Part shown: piece after piece, positions 1 to 6,648 of the stretch | Layout: every line of letters starts with the position of its first letter | Position numbering within the stretch: the stretch's first letter is position 1 | Program-made: the position numbers and the translations under genes | The notes under the pieces: model-generated | Told to the model about the DNA's origin: nothing | Database searches by the model: none | Seen by the model: only the letters and a program-made list of their open reading frames with translations | NCBI GenBank assembly: GCA_023416875.1 | Contig: JAEZGT010000410.1 | Location: 1-6,652 of the forward strand | Length of the DNA: 6,652 nucleotides | Source of the DNA: Pseudomonadota bacterium | GTDB lineage: Bacteria > Pseudomonadota > Gammaproteobacteria > Pseudomonadales > Cellvibrionaceae | Direction of reading: 5' to 3'

Positions 1-1016
1 GCTTTATAACTCCAGACAAATACCGCTTCTTCAAACGCAGCACTCAACGCAGGCACTAATCCAACACCAAAAGAGTCCATAAATATCAGCGCTTTCAGGC
101 CATTTGGTTGGCCGCCAGTACAATCAACTCGATCGAATTTAAACGGATCCGTTTGTTTATTTAAAAAAGGCTCGCCGTGCGGTAATACACAACGTGCTGT
201 CATCCATTCGTCTGGCAATGTCCAGCCGTTCTCCACCATCAAATCCTGCTGCCCGATCATCCGCGCGAGATCGCCGGCTTTTTCCGGTATGTATGGTTGA
301 GGATAAATTAAGGCTTCAACCGGAATACCGAGATCTTTTAGTAATTGTAACGCGCCGATACCCGCGCCAAATTCATTCCAATGAGTGTCGGTTTTAAAAA
401 AAGGGGATGCGTATGGAAAATCAATAACCGCTTTTTGCAGCGCCGCCAGCGGATATGTGACACCGACAGACGAGTCCTGCAGAACCGCAAAAAGCTGGTC
501 CAGTCGCGATTGTTCGTACTGATGTTGATTAAACCAATCCGGTAACTGGTCGCTGTACAAGCTGTCTTTGTTCGGTGCAATCAATACTTGATAGCGCGCT
601 CCCATAGCCTCAATCCGGGCAGAGGTGGCGATAAGTCCTGACCGCCAATCAGACAAGCTACCCGTGGAAAATAATTCTGTGCGCTGGAAGTAATTAATCG
701 CCTCCTCATCGGCCAGAAATAGGAAGTCGTCCTCACCTTGAACAACTTTAGGATAGGGCGAGGAAGCAAAAATCTCTGTTTTCAAAAAACCATTGAGCGC
801 AATCAACTGATCTTTGGTCGCGAACCGCTGTTTGATGTAAAACCGGGAATCCGCCACATAGCGGCCCCACCCGGTATCCAGTGACGGCGTGCGCGCGATA
901 CTCTCCGCGCGCGGGCTGTCGGGTCCGCTCAGAATGTCGAATAAAGTCGCGACCGCCGGAGTTGCCAAGAGAACCATCGCCAGAACTGCACCAATAAATC
1001 CATCATTGCGTTCCAT
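1..1016 (-). CDS. AlgJ/AlgX-like SGNH-fold polysaccharide O-acetyltransferase, C-terminus cut by window edge
   Basis: The minus-strand frame is open from the ATG at 1016 to the window edge (338 complete codons, no stop). Residues 5-25 form a hydrophobic N-terminal segment (FIGAVLAMVLLATPAVATLF), read as a signal anchor or signal peptide, so the rest is probably periplasmic. Visible family marks are GEDDFLFL at about 94-101 (matching the GxDGWLF pattern of the family), IAPNKDSLY at 146-154, DTHWN at 210-214 (catalytic Asp210 and His212) and MDSFG at 313-317 (nucleophile Ser315). The Asp-x-His and Ser blocks are in the order and approximate spacing known for AlgJ/AlgX, which transfer acetyl groups to a polysaccharide. 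Family members are usually about 360-400 aa, so some 20-60 residues should lie beyond the edge. It starts 2 nt after the MBOAT stop and has no clear Shine-Dalgarno, suggesting translational coupling. The target polysaccharide is unknown; alginate is only one option. Confidence 0.88.
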   Translation of the reverse strand, partial: MERNDGFIGAVLAMVLLATPAVATLFDILSGPDSPRAESIARTPSLDTGWGRYVADSRFYIKQRFATKDQLIALNGFLKTEIFASSPYPKVVQGEDDFLFLADEEAINYFQRTELFSTGSLSDWRSGLIATSARIEAMGARYQVLIAPNKDSLYSDQLPDWFNQHQYEQSRLDQLFAVLQDSSVGVTYPLAALQKAVIDFPYASPFFKTDTHWNEFGAGIGALQLLKDLGIPVEALIYPQPYIPEKAGDLARMIGQQDLMVENGWTLPDEWMTARCVLPHGEPFLNKQTDPFKFDRVDCTGGQPNGLKALIFMDSFGVGLVPALSAAFEEAVFVWSYK

Positions 1017-1018
1017 AA

Positions 1019-2428
1019 TCAAAACCGGAAGTAGATGAATGGTGAATAGGAAGCGGCGCCCGCAGCCACTACAGACAAGCAAAAAATTGTAGTGACAAAC
1101 CCACTATAACCGTACCGCCTTACGCCAGCGTTCAATGAGGTATAGCGAGTGCGGAACCAATGCCCCACCGGCATCGAAAATATCACCGCTAATATCAAGG
1201 TAAAGAGCACGTAACCGTTGATAAAGCGTTCAAGTGGGTACAAAAACGCAGTCTCATATTCACCGGGCATAAACATAAGGCGCAGAAACGCCCACGTCTG
1301 TTCAGGTGTTTCCGCACGAAACGGCACCCAGCCCACTATCACCACGAGCAACAAATAGGCATGAGCTAGGAGACGCGGAAGTCGGGCCAGAAAAGTCAGC
1401 AAACCCAGCCGCTCCAACACGAGGAAAATCCCGTAATAAGCTCCCCAAAAAACGAAATTCCAGGAAGCACCATGCCAAAATCCGCACACCAGAAACACCA
1501 GAAACAAATTGAAGTAATTGCGGGTTTTGCCGCAGCGGTTGCCTCCGAGCGGAATATAGAGATAGTCGCGAAACCAGCGGGAAAGTGTCATATGCCAGCG
1601 CCGCCAGAACTCTGTCACCGATGTCGCGATATACGGAAAATTAAAGTTCTCGGGAAATTTGAATCCGAACATTCGACCGAGGCCAACGGCCATATCCGAA
1701 TAGGCCGAGAAATCAAAGAAAATCTGGAAGGTGTAACAGACAATTCCAGCCCAAACTACCGGAGTGGAAAGTCCATCGAGCGGTACCGCGAAAATCTGAT
1801 CCGCCACCAGACCAAGAGGGTCCGCAATCAGAATTTTTTTGGCAAGACCGATGATAAATCGCTCCACGCCTATGGTGAAATCAGATCGAGTTGTCTTGCG
1901 GTCAACCAACTCTTTTTCAATTTCACTGTAGCGTACAATCGGCCCAGCAATCAGCTGTGGGAATAATGATATGAATAACGCCATTTTTATTGGATCACGT
2001 TGCGCGGCAACGTGCCGACGATAGACGTCAATGAGATAGCTCAAAGCTTGGAACGTGTAAAACGAAATCCCTATAGGAAGATGAATCGAACGTGTATAAG
2101 CCAGAATAGTGTCATTTTCAGTAACGTTCGACGCAAAAAAATAGGCGTACTTAAAATAAACCAGCACCAGTATATTCAACGCCACACCCAGTTGGGTGAG
2201 TCGCAACCGAGCTTGCGGCTGCGCCGTCCGGTCTATCCAGATGGCGGTGAAATAATTAAGGACTATCATCGCCAGTATGACGAGAAGAAATAACTCCTCT
2301 CCCCATGCGTAGAAAATCAGGCTCACGATTAGGAGGAAGAAATTTTTGCCGCCCCCTGGTAGCAGAAAATAAAACGCTAAGGTCAAGGGCAAAAAGAAGA
2401 ACAAAAACGTGGGTTCGGAGAAAACCAT
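1019..2428 (-). CDS. AlgI-like MBOAT family membrane O-acyltransferase
   Basis: A 469-residue polytopic membrane protein of the membrane-bound O-acyltransferase family. In AlgI-type systems it moves acetyl groups across the inner membrane for a periplasmic partner. The N-terminus MVFSEPTFLFFFLPL is the usual AlgI-type start. Other hallmarks are PIGISFYTFQALSYLIDVYR (118-137), FPQLIAGPIVRY (156-167), DFSAYSDMAVGLGRMFG (239-255), EFWRRWHMTLSRWFRDYLY (273-291) followed by IPLGGNR, and GFWHGASWNFVFWG (316-329). The candidate catalytic histidines are His279 and His319; His319 lies in the invariant MBOAT position. The protein ends in SPFIYFRF, also typical. An in-frame GTG at 2473 would add 15 residues, but the ATG at 2428 is preferred because it matches the family start and has AAAAGGG (2437-2443) 8 nt upstream. 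The SGNH partner follows after 2 nt. Family assignment is very secure; the polymer acted on is not known. Confidence 0.95.
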   Translation of the reverse strand: MVFSEPTFLFFFLPLTLAFYFLLPGGGKNFFLLIVSLIFYAWGEELFLLVILAMIVLNYFTAIWIDRTAQPQARLRLTQLGVALNILVLVYFKYAYFFASNVTENDTILAYTRSIHLPIGISFYTFQALSYLIDVYRRHVAAQRDPIKMALFISLFPQLIAGPIVRYSEIEKELVDRKTTRSDFTIGVERFIIGLAKKILIADPLGLVADQIFAVPLDGLSTPVVWAGIVCYTFQIFFDFSAYSDMAVGLGRMFGFKFPENFNFPYIATSVTEFWRRWHMTLSRWFRDYLYIPLGGNRCGKTRNYFNLFLVFLVCGFWHGASWNFVFWGAYYGIFLVLERLGLLTFLARLPRLLAHAYLLLVVIVGWVPFRAETPEQTWAFLRLMFMPGEYETAFLYPLERFINGYVLFTLILAVIFSMPVGHWFRTRYTSLNAGVRRYGYSGFVTTIFCLSVVAAGAASYSPFIYFRF

Positions 2429-2436
2429 GATAAATA

Positions 2437-2443
2437 CCCTTTT
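2437..2443 (-). promoter_or_regulatory. Ribosome binding site deciding the MBOAT start
   Basis: Read on the minus strand, AAAAGGG lies 8 nt before the ATG at 2428. It supports that ATG over the in-frame GTG at 2473. Confidence 0.5.
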
Positions 2444-2742
2444 AACACAGGTTCCGAATGACGTACTACGCACTACACGTGATAAGGAAGGCCCCTACAC
2501 TAGTTCCAGCGCATCATACCTAAGCACAACATATATGCACACCTCGACATGCTGTGCCTATAGGTACGCAGCCCTCATACCTGGCCACTGCGAGTTTTGT
2601 GTGGCGCTATTTGCAATTTTTAACCAGTAGATAAGCGTTATTCGAGAATGGTTTACCTCTCCAAACTTCTCGGGGAGAATAGCCGACCTTTGACCCATCC
2701 CACCCGATCATTCCCCTGGCGATGGGCGTTTCCGACATGTGA

Positions 2743-2748
2743 GAGGAG
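2743..2748 (+). promoter_or_regulatory. Ribosome binding site deciding the tkt start
   Basis: GAGGAG at 2743-2748 lies 8 nt before the ATG at 2757. An upstream in-frame GTG at 2739 would place this Shine-Dalgarno inside the coding region, so the ATG is the better start. The resulting N-terminus (MRTRKELANAIRALSMDA) also matches E. coli transketolase closely. Confidence 0.8.
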
Positions 2749-2756
2749 TTTCCCTG

Positions 2757-4757
2757 ATGCGAACCCGTAAAGAATTAGCCAATGCCATACGCGCCCTGAG
2801 TATGGACGCCGTCCAGAAGGCCAAAAGCGGTCACCCAGGCGCTCCCATGGGAATGGCGGACATTGCCGAGGTATTGTGGAACGATTTTATGCACCACAAT
2901 CCCGCCAACCCCAAATGGCCCAACCGCGACCGATTTGTGATGTCCAACGGCCACGGCTCCATGCTCGTTTATTCCCTTCTCCATCTCACCGGTTATGACC
3001 TGCCGATGGACGAACTCAAGCAGTTCCGTCAGCTTCACTCCAAAACCCCAGGCCACCCGGAATACGGCTACGCCCCCGGCATTGAAACCACCACAGGTCC
3101 TTTGGGCCAAGGTATTAGCAACGCTGTGGGTATGGCGCTGGCGGAGAAAATCCTCGCTGCGCAATTCAACCGCGACGGCCACGAGATCGTCGATCACTAC
3201 ACCTACTGCTTCTTAGGCGACGGCTGCATGATGGAGGGCATCTCCCACGAATCCTGCTCCCTGGCCGGCACTTTGGGCTTGGGCAAACTGATCGCCTTCT
3301 ATGACGACAACGGCATTTCCATCGACGGCCATGTGGAGGGCTGGTTTACCGACAACACGCCCATGCGTTTTGAAAGCTACGGCTGGCATGTCATTCCCAA
3401 CGTCGACGGCCACGATAGCGCCGCCATCAAGGCCGCCATCGAACAAGCTCGCAGCGTCAAAGACAAACCCACCCTGATCTGCTGCAAAACCATCATCGGT
3501 TACGGCTCGCCCAACAAATCCGGCAGCCACGACAGCCACGGCTCACCCCTCGGCGACGCAGAAATCGCCGCCACGCGTGAATACTTGAAGTGGGAACACA
3601 TCCCCTTTGAGATCCCCGAAAACATCTACGCCGGTTGGGACGCCAAAGAAGCCGGCGCCGCTGCGGAAAAAGCCTGGAACGATAAATTCGCTGCCTACCG
3701 CAAGGCGCACCCGGAACTGGCTGCCGAATTCGAACGCCGCGTGATCAAAGGCGAATTGCCGGCGGACTTCTCCGCCAAAGCCGATACCTTTATCCGCCAG
3801 TGCCAGTCCAAAGGCGAGAAAATCGCCACCCGTAAAGCCTCGCAAAATGCCATAGCCGCTTACGGTGAGCTGCTGCCCGAACTGCTCGGTGGCTCCGCTG
3901 ACCTGGCCGGCTCCAACCTGACCCTGTGGTCCGGCTCCAAGCCTGTCACCAAAGAGGACGCAAGCGGTAACTACATCTATTACGGCGTGCGTGAATTCGG
4001 CATGAGCGGCCTGATGAACGGCCTGGCCCTGCACGGTGGCTTCGTCAACTACGGCGCAACCTTCCTGATGTTTATGGAATACGCCCGCAACGCCGTGCGT
4101 ATGTCCGCGTTGATGGGCGTGCAAAACATTTTTGTCTACACCCACGACTCCATCGGCCAGGGCGAAGACGGCCCAACGCACCAGCCCATCGAGCAGGTCG
4201 CCAACCTGCGCATGACGCCCAACCTGCACACTTGGCGTCCCTGTGACGCAACGGAAACAGCCGTTGCTTGGAAATCCGCTTTGGAGCGCCGCAGCGGTCC
4301 CAGCGCTCTGGTGTTCACTCGCCAGAACGTGGACCCGATGAGCCGCGATGACGCGCAAGTGAGCAACATCGCCAAGGGTGGTTACATCCTGCGCGATTGT
4401 GACGGCACGCCGGATGTGATTCTGATCGCCACCGGTTCTGAAGTGGGCGTCACTGTCAAAGCGGCGGAAAAACTCGCTGGCGAAGGCACCAAGGTTCGTG
4501 TGGTCTCCATGCCCTGCACCAACGTGTTCGACGAACAGGACGCCGCTTATCGACAAGCGGTTCTGCCGCTGGAAGTCACCGCCCGAGTCGCGGTGGAAGC
4601 AGCCCATGCGGACTACTGGTACAAATACGTGGGCATCGACGGCCGCATGGTGTGCATGACCACCTTCGGTGAATCCGCCCCCGGTGATGTTCTCATGGAC
4701 TATTTCGGTTTCACCGTAGAGAATATCGCCAATACCGCCAAGGAGCTGCTGGATTGA
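2757..4757 (+). CDS. tkt: Transketolase
   Basis: Cytoplasmic thiamine-diphosphate and divalent-metal dependent enzyme. It moves a two-carbon ketol unit between sugar phosphates in the non-oxidative pentose phosphate pathway and supplies ribose 5-phosphate and erythrose 4-phosphate. The product is 666 aa, against 663 for E. coli TktA. All expected residues are visible: His26 (SGHPGAPMG), His66 (SNGHGSM), His100 (TPGHPEYG), GPLGQG (114-119), the cofactor/metal motif GDGCMMEG starting at Gly154 with Asp155 and ending at Asn185, His261 (GSHDSHG), catalytic Glu413 (REFGM) and His475 (GEDGPTHQP). Domains run in the usual order: PP-binding (about 1-330), pyrimidine-binding (about 350-530) and C-terminal (about 540-666). 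The gene follows a divergent promoter region and precedes pgk by 96 bp. No frameshift or missing residue was seen. Confidence 0.98.
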   Translation: MRTRKELANAIRALSMDAVQKAKSGHPGAPMGMADIAEVLWNDFMHHNPANPKWPNRDRFVMSNGHGSMLVYSLLHLTGYDLPMDELKQFRQLHSKTPGHPEYGYAPGIETTTGPLGQGISNAVGMALAEKILAAQFNRDGHEIVDHYTYCFLGDGCMMEGISHESCSLAGTLGLGKLIAFYDDNGISIDGHVEGWFTDNTPMRFESYGWHVIPNVDGHDSAAIKAAIEQARSVKDKPTLICCKTIIGYGSPNKSGSHDSHGSPLGDAEIAATREYLKWEHIPFEIPENIYAGWDAKEAGAAAEKAWNDKFAAYRKAHPELAAEFERRVIKGELPADFSAKADTFIRQCQSKGEKIATRKASQNAIAAYGELLPELLGGSADLAGSNLTLWSGSKPVTKEDASGNYIYYGVREFGMSGLMNGLALHGGFVNYGATFLMFMEYARNAVRMSALMGVQNIFVYTHDSIGQGEDGPTHQPIEQVANLRMTPNLHTWRPCDATETAVAWKSALERRSGPSALVFTRQNVDPMSRDDAQVSNIAKGGYILRDCDGTPDVILIATGSEVGVTVKAAEKLAGEGTKVRVVSMPCTNVFDEQDAAYRQAVLPLEVTARVAVEAAHADYWYKYVGIDGRMVCMTTFGESAPGDVLMDYFGFTVENIANTAKELLD

Positions 4758-4798
4758 CCGGCACCACCGCCGCCCCGGCAACCCCATGAAGTTTCCTC

Positions 4799-4829
4799 AG
4801 CCGCCCCTTTTGGGGCGGCTTTCATTTCT
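4799..4829 (+). terminator. Hairpin between tkt and pgk, probable intrinsic terminator or attenuator
   Basis: AGCCGCCCC (4799-4807) and GGGGCGGCT (4812-4820) form a perfect 9-bp stem closed by a TTTT loop, followed by the T-rich but interrupted run TTCATTTCT. The stem begins 41 nt after the tkt stop and ends 33 nt before the pgk start. The broken T-run suggests partial termination or mRNA processing rather than a full stop. If termination is efficient, pgk would need its own promoter in only about 30 bp or within tkt, so read-through is likely. Confidence 0.72.
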
Positions 4830-4842
4830 AACACTTCCCCAC

Positions 4843-4846
4843 GGAG
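4843..4846 (+). promoter_or_regulatory. Ribosome binding site of pgk
   Basis: GGAG at 4843-4846 sits 7 nt before the ATG at 4854, a normal spacing that fits the chosen start. Confidence 0.65.
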
Positions 4847-4853
4847 TACACCC

Positions 4854-6032
4854 ATGAACGTTAAGCTGATGTCCGAACTGGATCTCAAAGGCAAGCGCGT
4901 GCTGATCCGCGAAGACCTGAACGTGCCGATCATGGACGGCAAAATCACCTCTGATGTCCGTATCCGCGCTTCTCTGCCAACCATCGAGCTGGCGCTAAAA
5001 GCCGGCGCCAAAGTGATCGTGATGTCCCACCTGGGCCGCCCCACCGAAGGTGAATACGAAGAGCAATACTCCCTCAAACCCGTCGCCGCCTATCTGGGCC
5101 AATTGCTCGGCAAAGAAGTCCCTGTTGAGCGCGACTGGAAAAGCGGCCTCACCATGCAGGAGGGTGATCTGGTGCTGCTGGAGAACGTGCGCTTCAACTT
5201 GGGCGAGACCTCCGACGACGAAGGCCTGGCCAAAGCCTACGCCAACCTGTGCGACATTTTTGTCATGGACGCATTTGGCACCGCTCACCGCGCCCAGGCC
5301 TCTACCCACGGTGTCGCCAAATTCGCGCCGGTTGCCTGCGCCGGCCCGCTGCTCGCCAGCGAACTCGAAGCTCTGGAGAAAGCCCTGGCAAAACCGGCAC
5401 GCCCCATGGTGGCCCTGGTGGGCGGCTCCAAAGTATCGAGCAAACTGCTGGTTCTGGATGCCCTGTCAAAAATCGCTGACGTGCTGGTTGTCGGCGGCGG
5501 TATCTCCAACACCTTCGTCGCCTCCGCCGGCAATGAAGTGGGCAACTCCCTCCACGAGAAAGACCTGATCCCCGAAGCACAACGCCTGCGCGCCGCCACC
5601 CAAGTGGTATTTGCCGAAGACGTTACTGTGACCAAAGTGGGTTTCAAAGAGTGGAAACACGATTCCGCGACCCAAGTGAAAAACGTCAACGAAATCGCGC
5701 CGGATGAAGAAATCATCGACTACGGCCCAAAAACTGCTGCCAAAGTCGCTGAGATTCTGAAAAACGCCAAAACCATCCTGTGGAACGGCCCCTGCGGCGT
5801 ATTCGAATTCGACGCCTTCGCCAAAGGCACCGAAACCATCGCCCGCGCCATCGCCGAAAGCGACGCATTTTCCATCGCTGGCGGCGGCGACACCCTGGCC
5901 GCTATCGACAAATACGGCCTCGCCGACCAAATCTCCTACATCTCCACCGGCGGCGGCGCCTTCCTGGAATATGTCGAAGGTAAAGCACTGCCAGCGGTGC
6001 AGATTCTGGAATCGCGCGCGAAGGAAGATTAA
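4854..6032 (+). CDS. pgk: Phosphoglycerate kinase
   Basis: Cytoplasmic glycolytic enzyme that interconverts 1,3-bisphosphoglycerate + ADP and 3-phosphoglycerate + ATP, working in glycolysis and gluconeogenesis. The product is 392 aa, against 387 in E. coli. Substrate-binding residues are in place: REDLNVP with Asp21 and Asn23, Arg36, SHLGRP with His59 and Arg62, Arg113 (ENVRFN) and Arg146 (DAFGTAHRAQAS, Asp139 onward). The C-terminal nucleotide-binding domain shows GGSKVSSK ending at Lys197, VVGGGISNTF, WNGPCGVFEF, GGGDT (343-347) and STGGGAFLE. The two-lobed layout is complete. The start fits both the Shine-Dalgarno and the family N-terminus. It lies 96 bp after tkt with a hairpin between, so the two may be co-transcribed with reduced read-through. 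No clear intrinsic terminator follows the stop codon; the repeat array begins about 30 nt downstream. Confidence 0.98.
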   Translation: MNVKLMSELDLKGKRVLIREDLNVPIMDGKITSDVRIRASLPTIELALKAGAKVIVMSHLGRPTEGEYEEQYSLKPVAAYLGQLLGKEVPVERDWKSGLTMQEGDLVLLENVRFNLGETSDDEGLAKAYANLCDIFVMDAFGTAHRAQASTHGVAKFAPVACAGPLLASELEALEKALAKPARPMVALVGGSKVSSKLLVLDALSKIADVLVVGGGISNTFVASAGNEVGNSLHEKDLIPEAQRLRAATQVVFAEDVTVTKVGFKEWKHDSATQVKNVNEIAPDEEIIDYGPKTAAKVAEILKNAKTILWNGPCGVFEFDAFAKGTETIARAIAESDAFSIAGGGDTLAAIDKYGLADQISYISTGGGAFLEYVEGKALPAVQILESRAKED

Positions 6033-6087
6033 AAAGCGCAGGGTTGCCCTTCCTGCCCTCTTCGTCATTCCTCCGCCCTCCCGCTCC

Positions 6088-6192
6088 GCCATTCTCGCGC
6101 AGCGGGAATCCATGTCCTCTGTCCCCGTCGTTCTCGCATAGCGGGAATCCATGTCCTCTGTCCCCCGTCATTCTCGCGTAGCGGGAATCCAT
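6088..6192 (+). repeat. Forward palindromic cores A1-A3
   Basis: Three copies of the core at 6088-6113, 6126-6152 and 6166-6192, reading CGTCATTCTCGCG, then the second arm AGCGGGAATCCAT. Their period is 39-40 bp, with a shared linker GTCCTCTGTCCCC between copies. The arms ATTCTCGC and GCGGGAAT form an 8-bp stem including one T-G wobble, around a 3-base loop (GCA, ATA and GTA in the three copies). Copy 2 has G for A at the stem base, which still pairs as a wobble. The copies lie in the likely 3' untranslated region of pgk. Confidence 0.88.
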
Positions 6193-6200
6193 TTATTTCA

Positions 6201-6523
6201 TGAACCACCTCGGATTAAGAGAATGGATCCCCGCTGCGCGAGGATGACGACGTTAATTCATGCATCACCTTGGATTAAGAGAATGGATCCCCGCTGCGCG
6301 AGGATGACGACGTTAATTCATGCATCACCTTGGCTTAAGAACATGGATCCCCGCTGCGCGAGGATGACGACGTTAATTCATGCATCACCTTGGATTAAGA
6401 GCATGGATCCCCGCTGCGCGAGGATGACGACGTTAATTTCTTGCATCACCTTGGATTAAAAGCATGGATCCCCGCTGCGCGAGGATGACGGTGTTAATTC
6501 TTGCATCACCTTGGCTTAAGAGC
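6201..6523 (-). repeat. Inverted cores B1-B5 in 60-bp tandem units
   Basis: Five full units and the start of a sixth begin at 6201, 6261, 6321, 6381, 6442 and 6502. The period is 60 bp except for one 61-bp unit (6381-6441). Each holds an inverted core (6223-6249, 6283-6309, 6343-6369, 6403-6429, 6464-6490) starting ATGGATCCCCGC and ending GAGGATGACG, plus a conserved 33-bp linker containing TTAATTCATGCATCACC. Linkers are conserved, so this is a true tandem array and not a CRISPR. Units differ by only a few substitutions, pointing to recent amplification. Confidence 0.92.
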
Positions 6524-6551
6524 ATGGATCCCCGTTTTCACGGGAATCCAT
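6524..6551. repeat. Hybrid hairpin at the inverted/forward junction
   Basis: The left arm ATGGATCCCCG (6524-6534) comes from the inverted type and the right arm CGGGAATCCAT (6541-6551) from the forward type, around a TTTTCA loop. The 11-bp arms have one mismatch on the plus strand, which becomes a G-T wobble on the minus strand. It marks the end of the 60-bp array. Confidence 0.8.
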
Positions 6552-6604
6552 CTTCCCCATCTTTCCCGCGCCCTCCCTCCCCTCATCCCCACGCTCTCCC
6601 ATTT

Positions 6605-6648
6605 CGTCATTCCTGCGCCCTCCCATTTCGTCATTCCCGCGCCCTCCC
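6605..6648 (+). repeat. Truncated forward half-cores at the right edge
   Basis: Two 20-bp elements (6605-6624 and 6629-6648) start CGTCATTCC, continue to the middle of the core, then run into CCCTCCC in place of the second arm; the period is 24 bp. A matching element lies at 6063-6082, and a further GCGCCCTCCC at 6568-6577. The array probably continues past the window. Confidence 0.75.

Larger units (their letters stand above)
2429..2756. promoter_or_regulatory. Divergent intergenic region between the acetylation genes and tkt
   Basis: About 328 bp without a credible gene. Both flanking genes read away from it, so it must hold both promoters, but I find no convincing -35/-10 pair on either strand. 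Visible elements are an imperfect palindrome centred on CCTATAGG (2557-2564) and a structured stretch just upstream of tkt. In that stretch TTCTC (2667-2671) can pair with GAGAA (2675-2679), or TTCTCG (2667-2672) with CGAGAA (2643-2648), and CCCATC (2694-2699) can pair with GATGGG (2721-2726). The role of these pairings is unknown. The open frame at 2409-2630 overlaps the MBOAT start and shows no protein-like character. Confidence 0.55.

Noticed and set aside
338..769. Two small minus-strand open frames (338-580 and 581-769)
   Set aside because: They are out of frame with the SGNH acetyltransferase gene, whose frame is open from 1016 to the edge and carries the catalytic motifs.
1472..1966. 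164-aa plus-strand open frame
   Set aside because: Lies fully opposite the well-supported MBOAT gene and lacks protein-like features.
2553..2570. Palindrome around CCTATAGG as a regulator operator
   Set aside because: The symmetry is imperfect beyond the central 8 bp and matches no operator I recognise; mentioned only as part of the intergenic region.
2611..2642. Sigma-70 promoter for tkt using TTGCAA as -35
   Set aside because: No acceptable -10 lies at 16-18 bp spacing; candidate hexamers are at about 11 or 20 bp.
3543..4787. 414-aa minus-strand open frame opposite tkt
   Set aside because: A shadow of the strongly conserved transketolase frame in GC-rich codons; no recognisable domain.
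5466..6152. 228-aa minus-strand open frame opposite pgk
   Set aside because: Starts in the repeat array and mirrors pgk codons; low-complexity composition and no family features.
6151..6459. Plus-strand open frame encoding about 20-residue repeats (MDPRCARMTT...)
   Set aside because: It is the translation of the 60-bp tandem repeat, open only because 60 is divisible by 3. It starts inside a forward core, has no Shine-Dalgarno, and its frame is broken by the 61-bp unit.
6201..6523. CRISPR array
   Set aside because: The segments between repeated cores are conserved rather than unique spacers, and no cas gene is in view.
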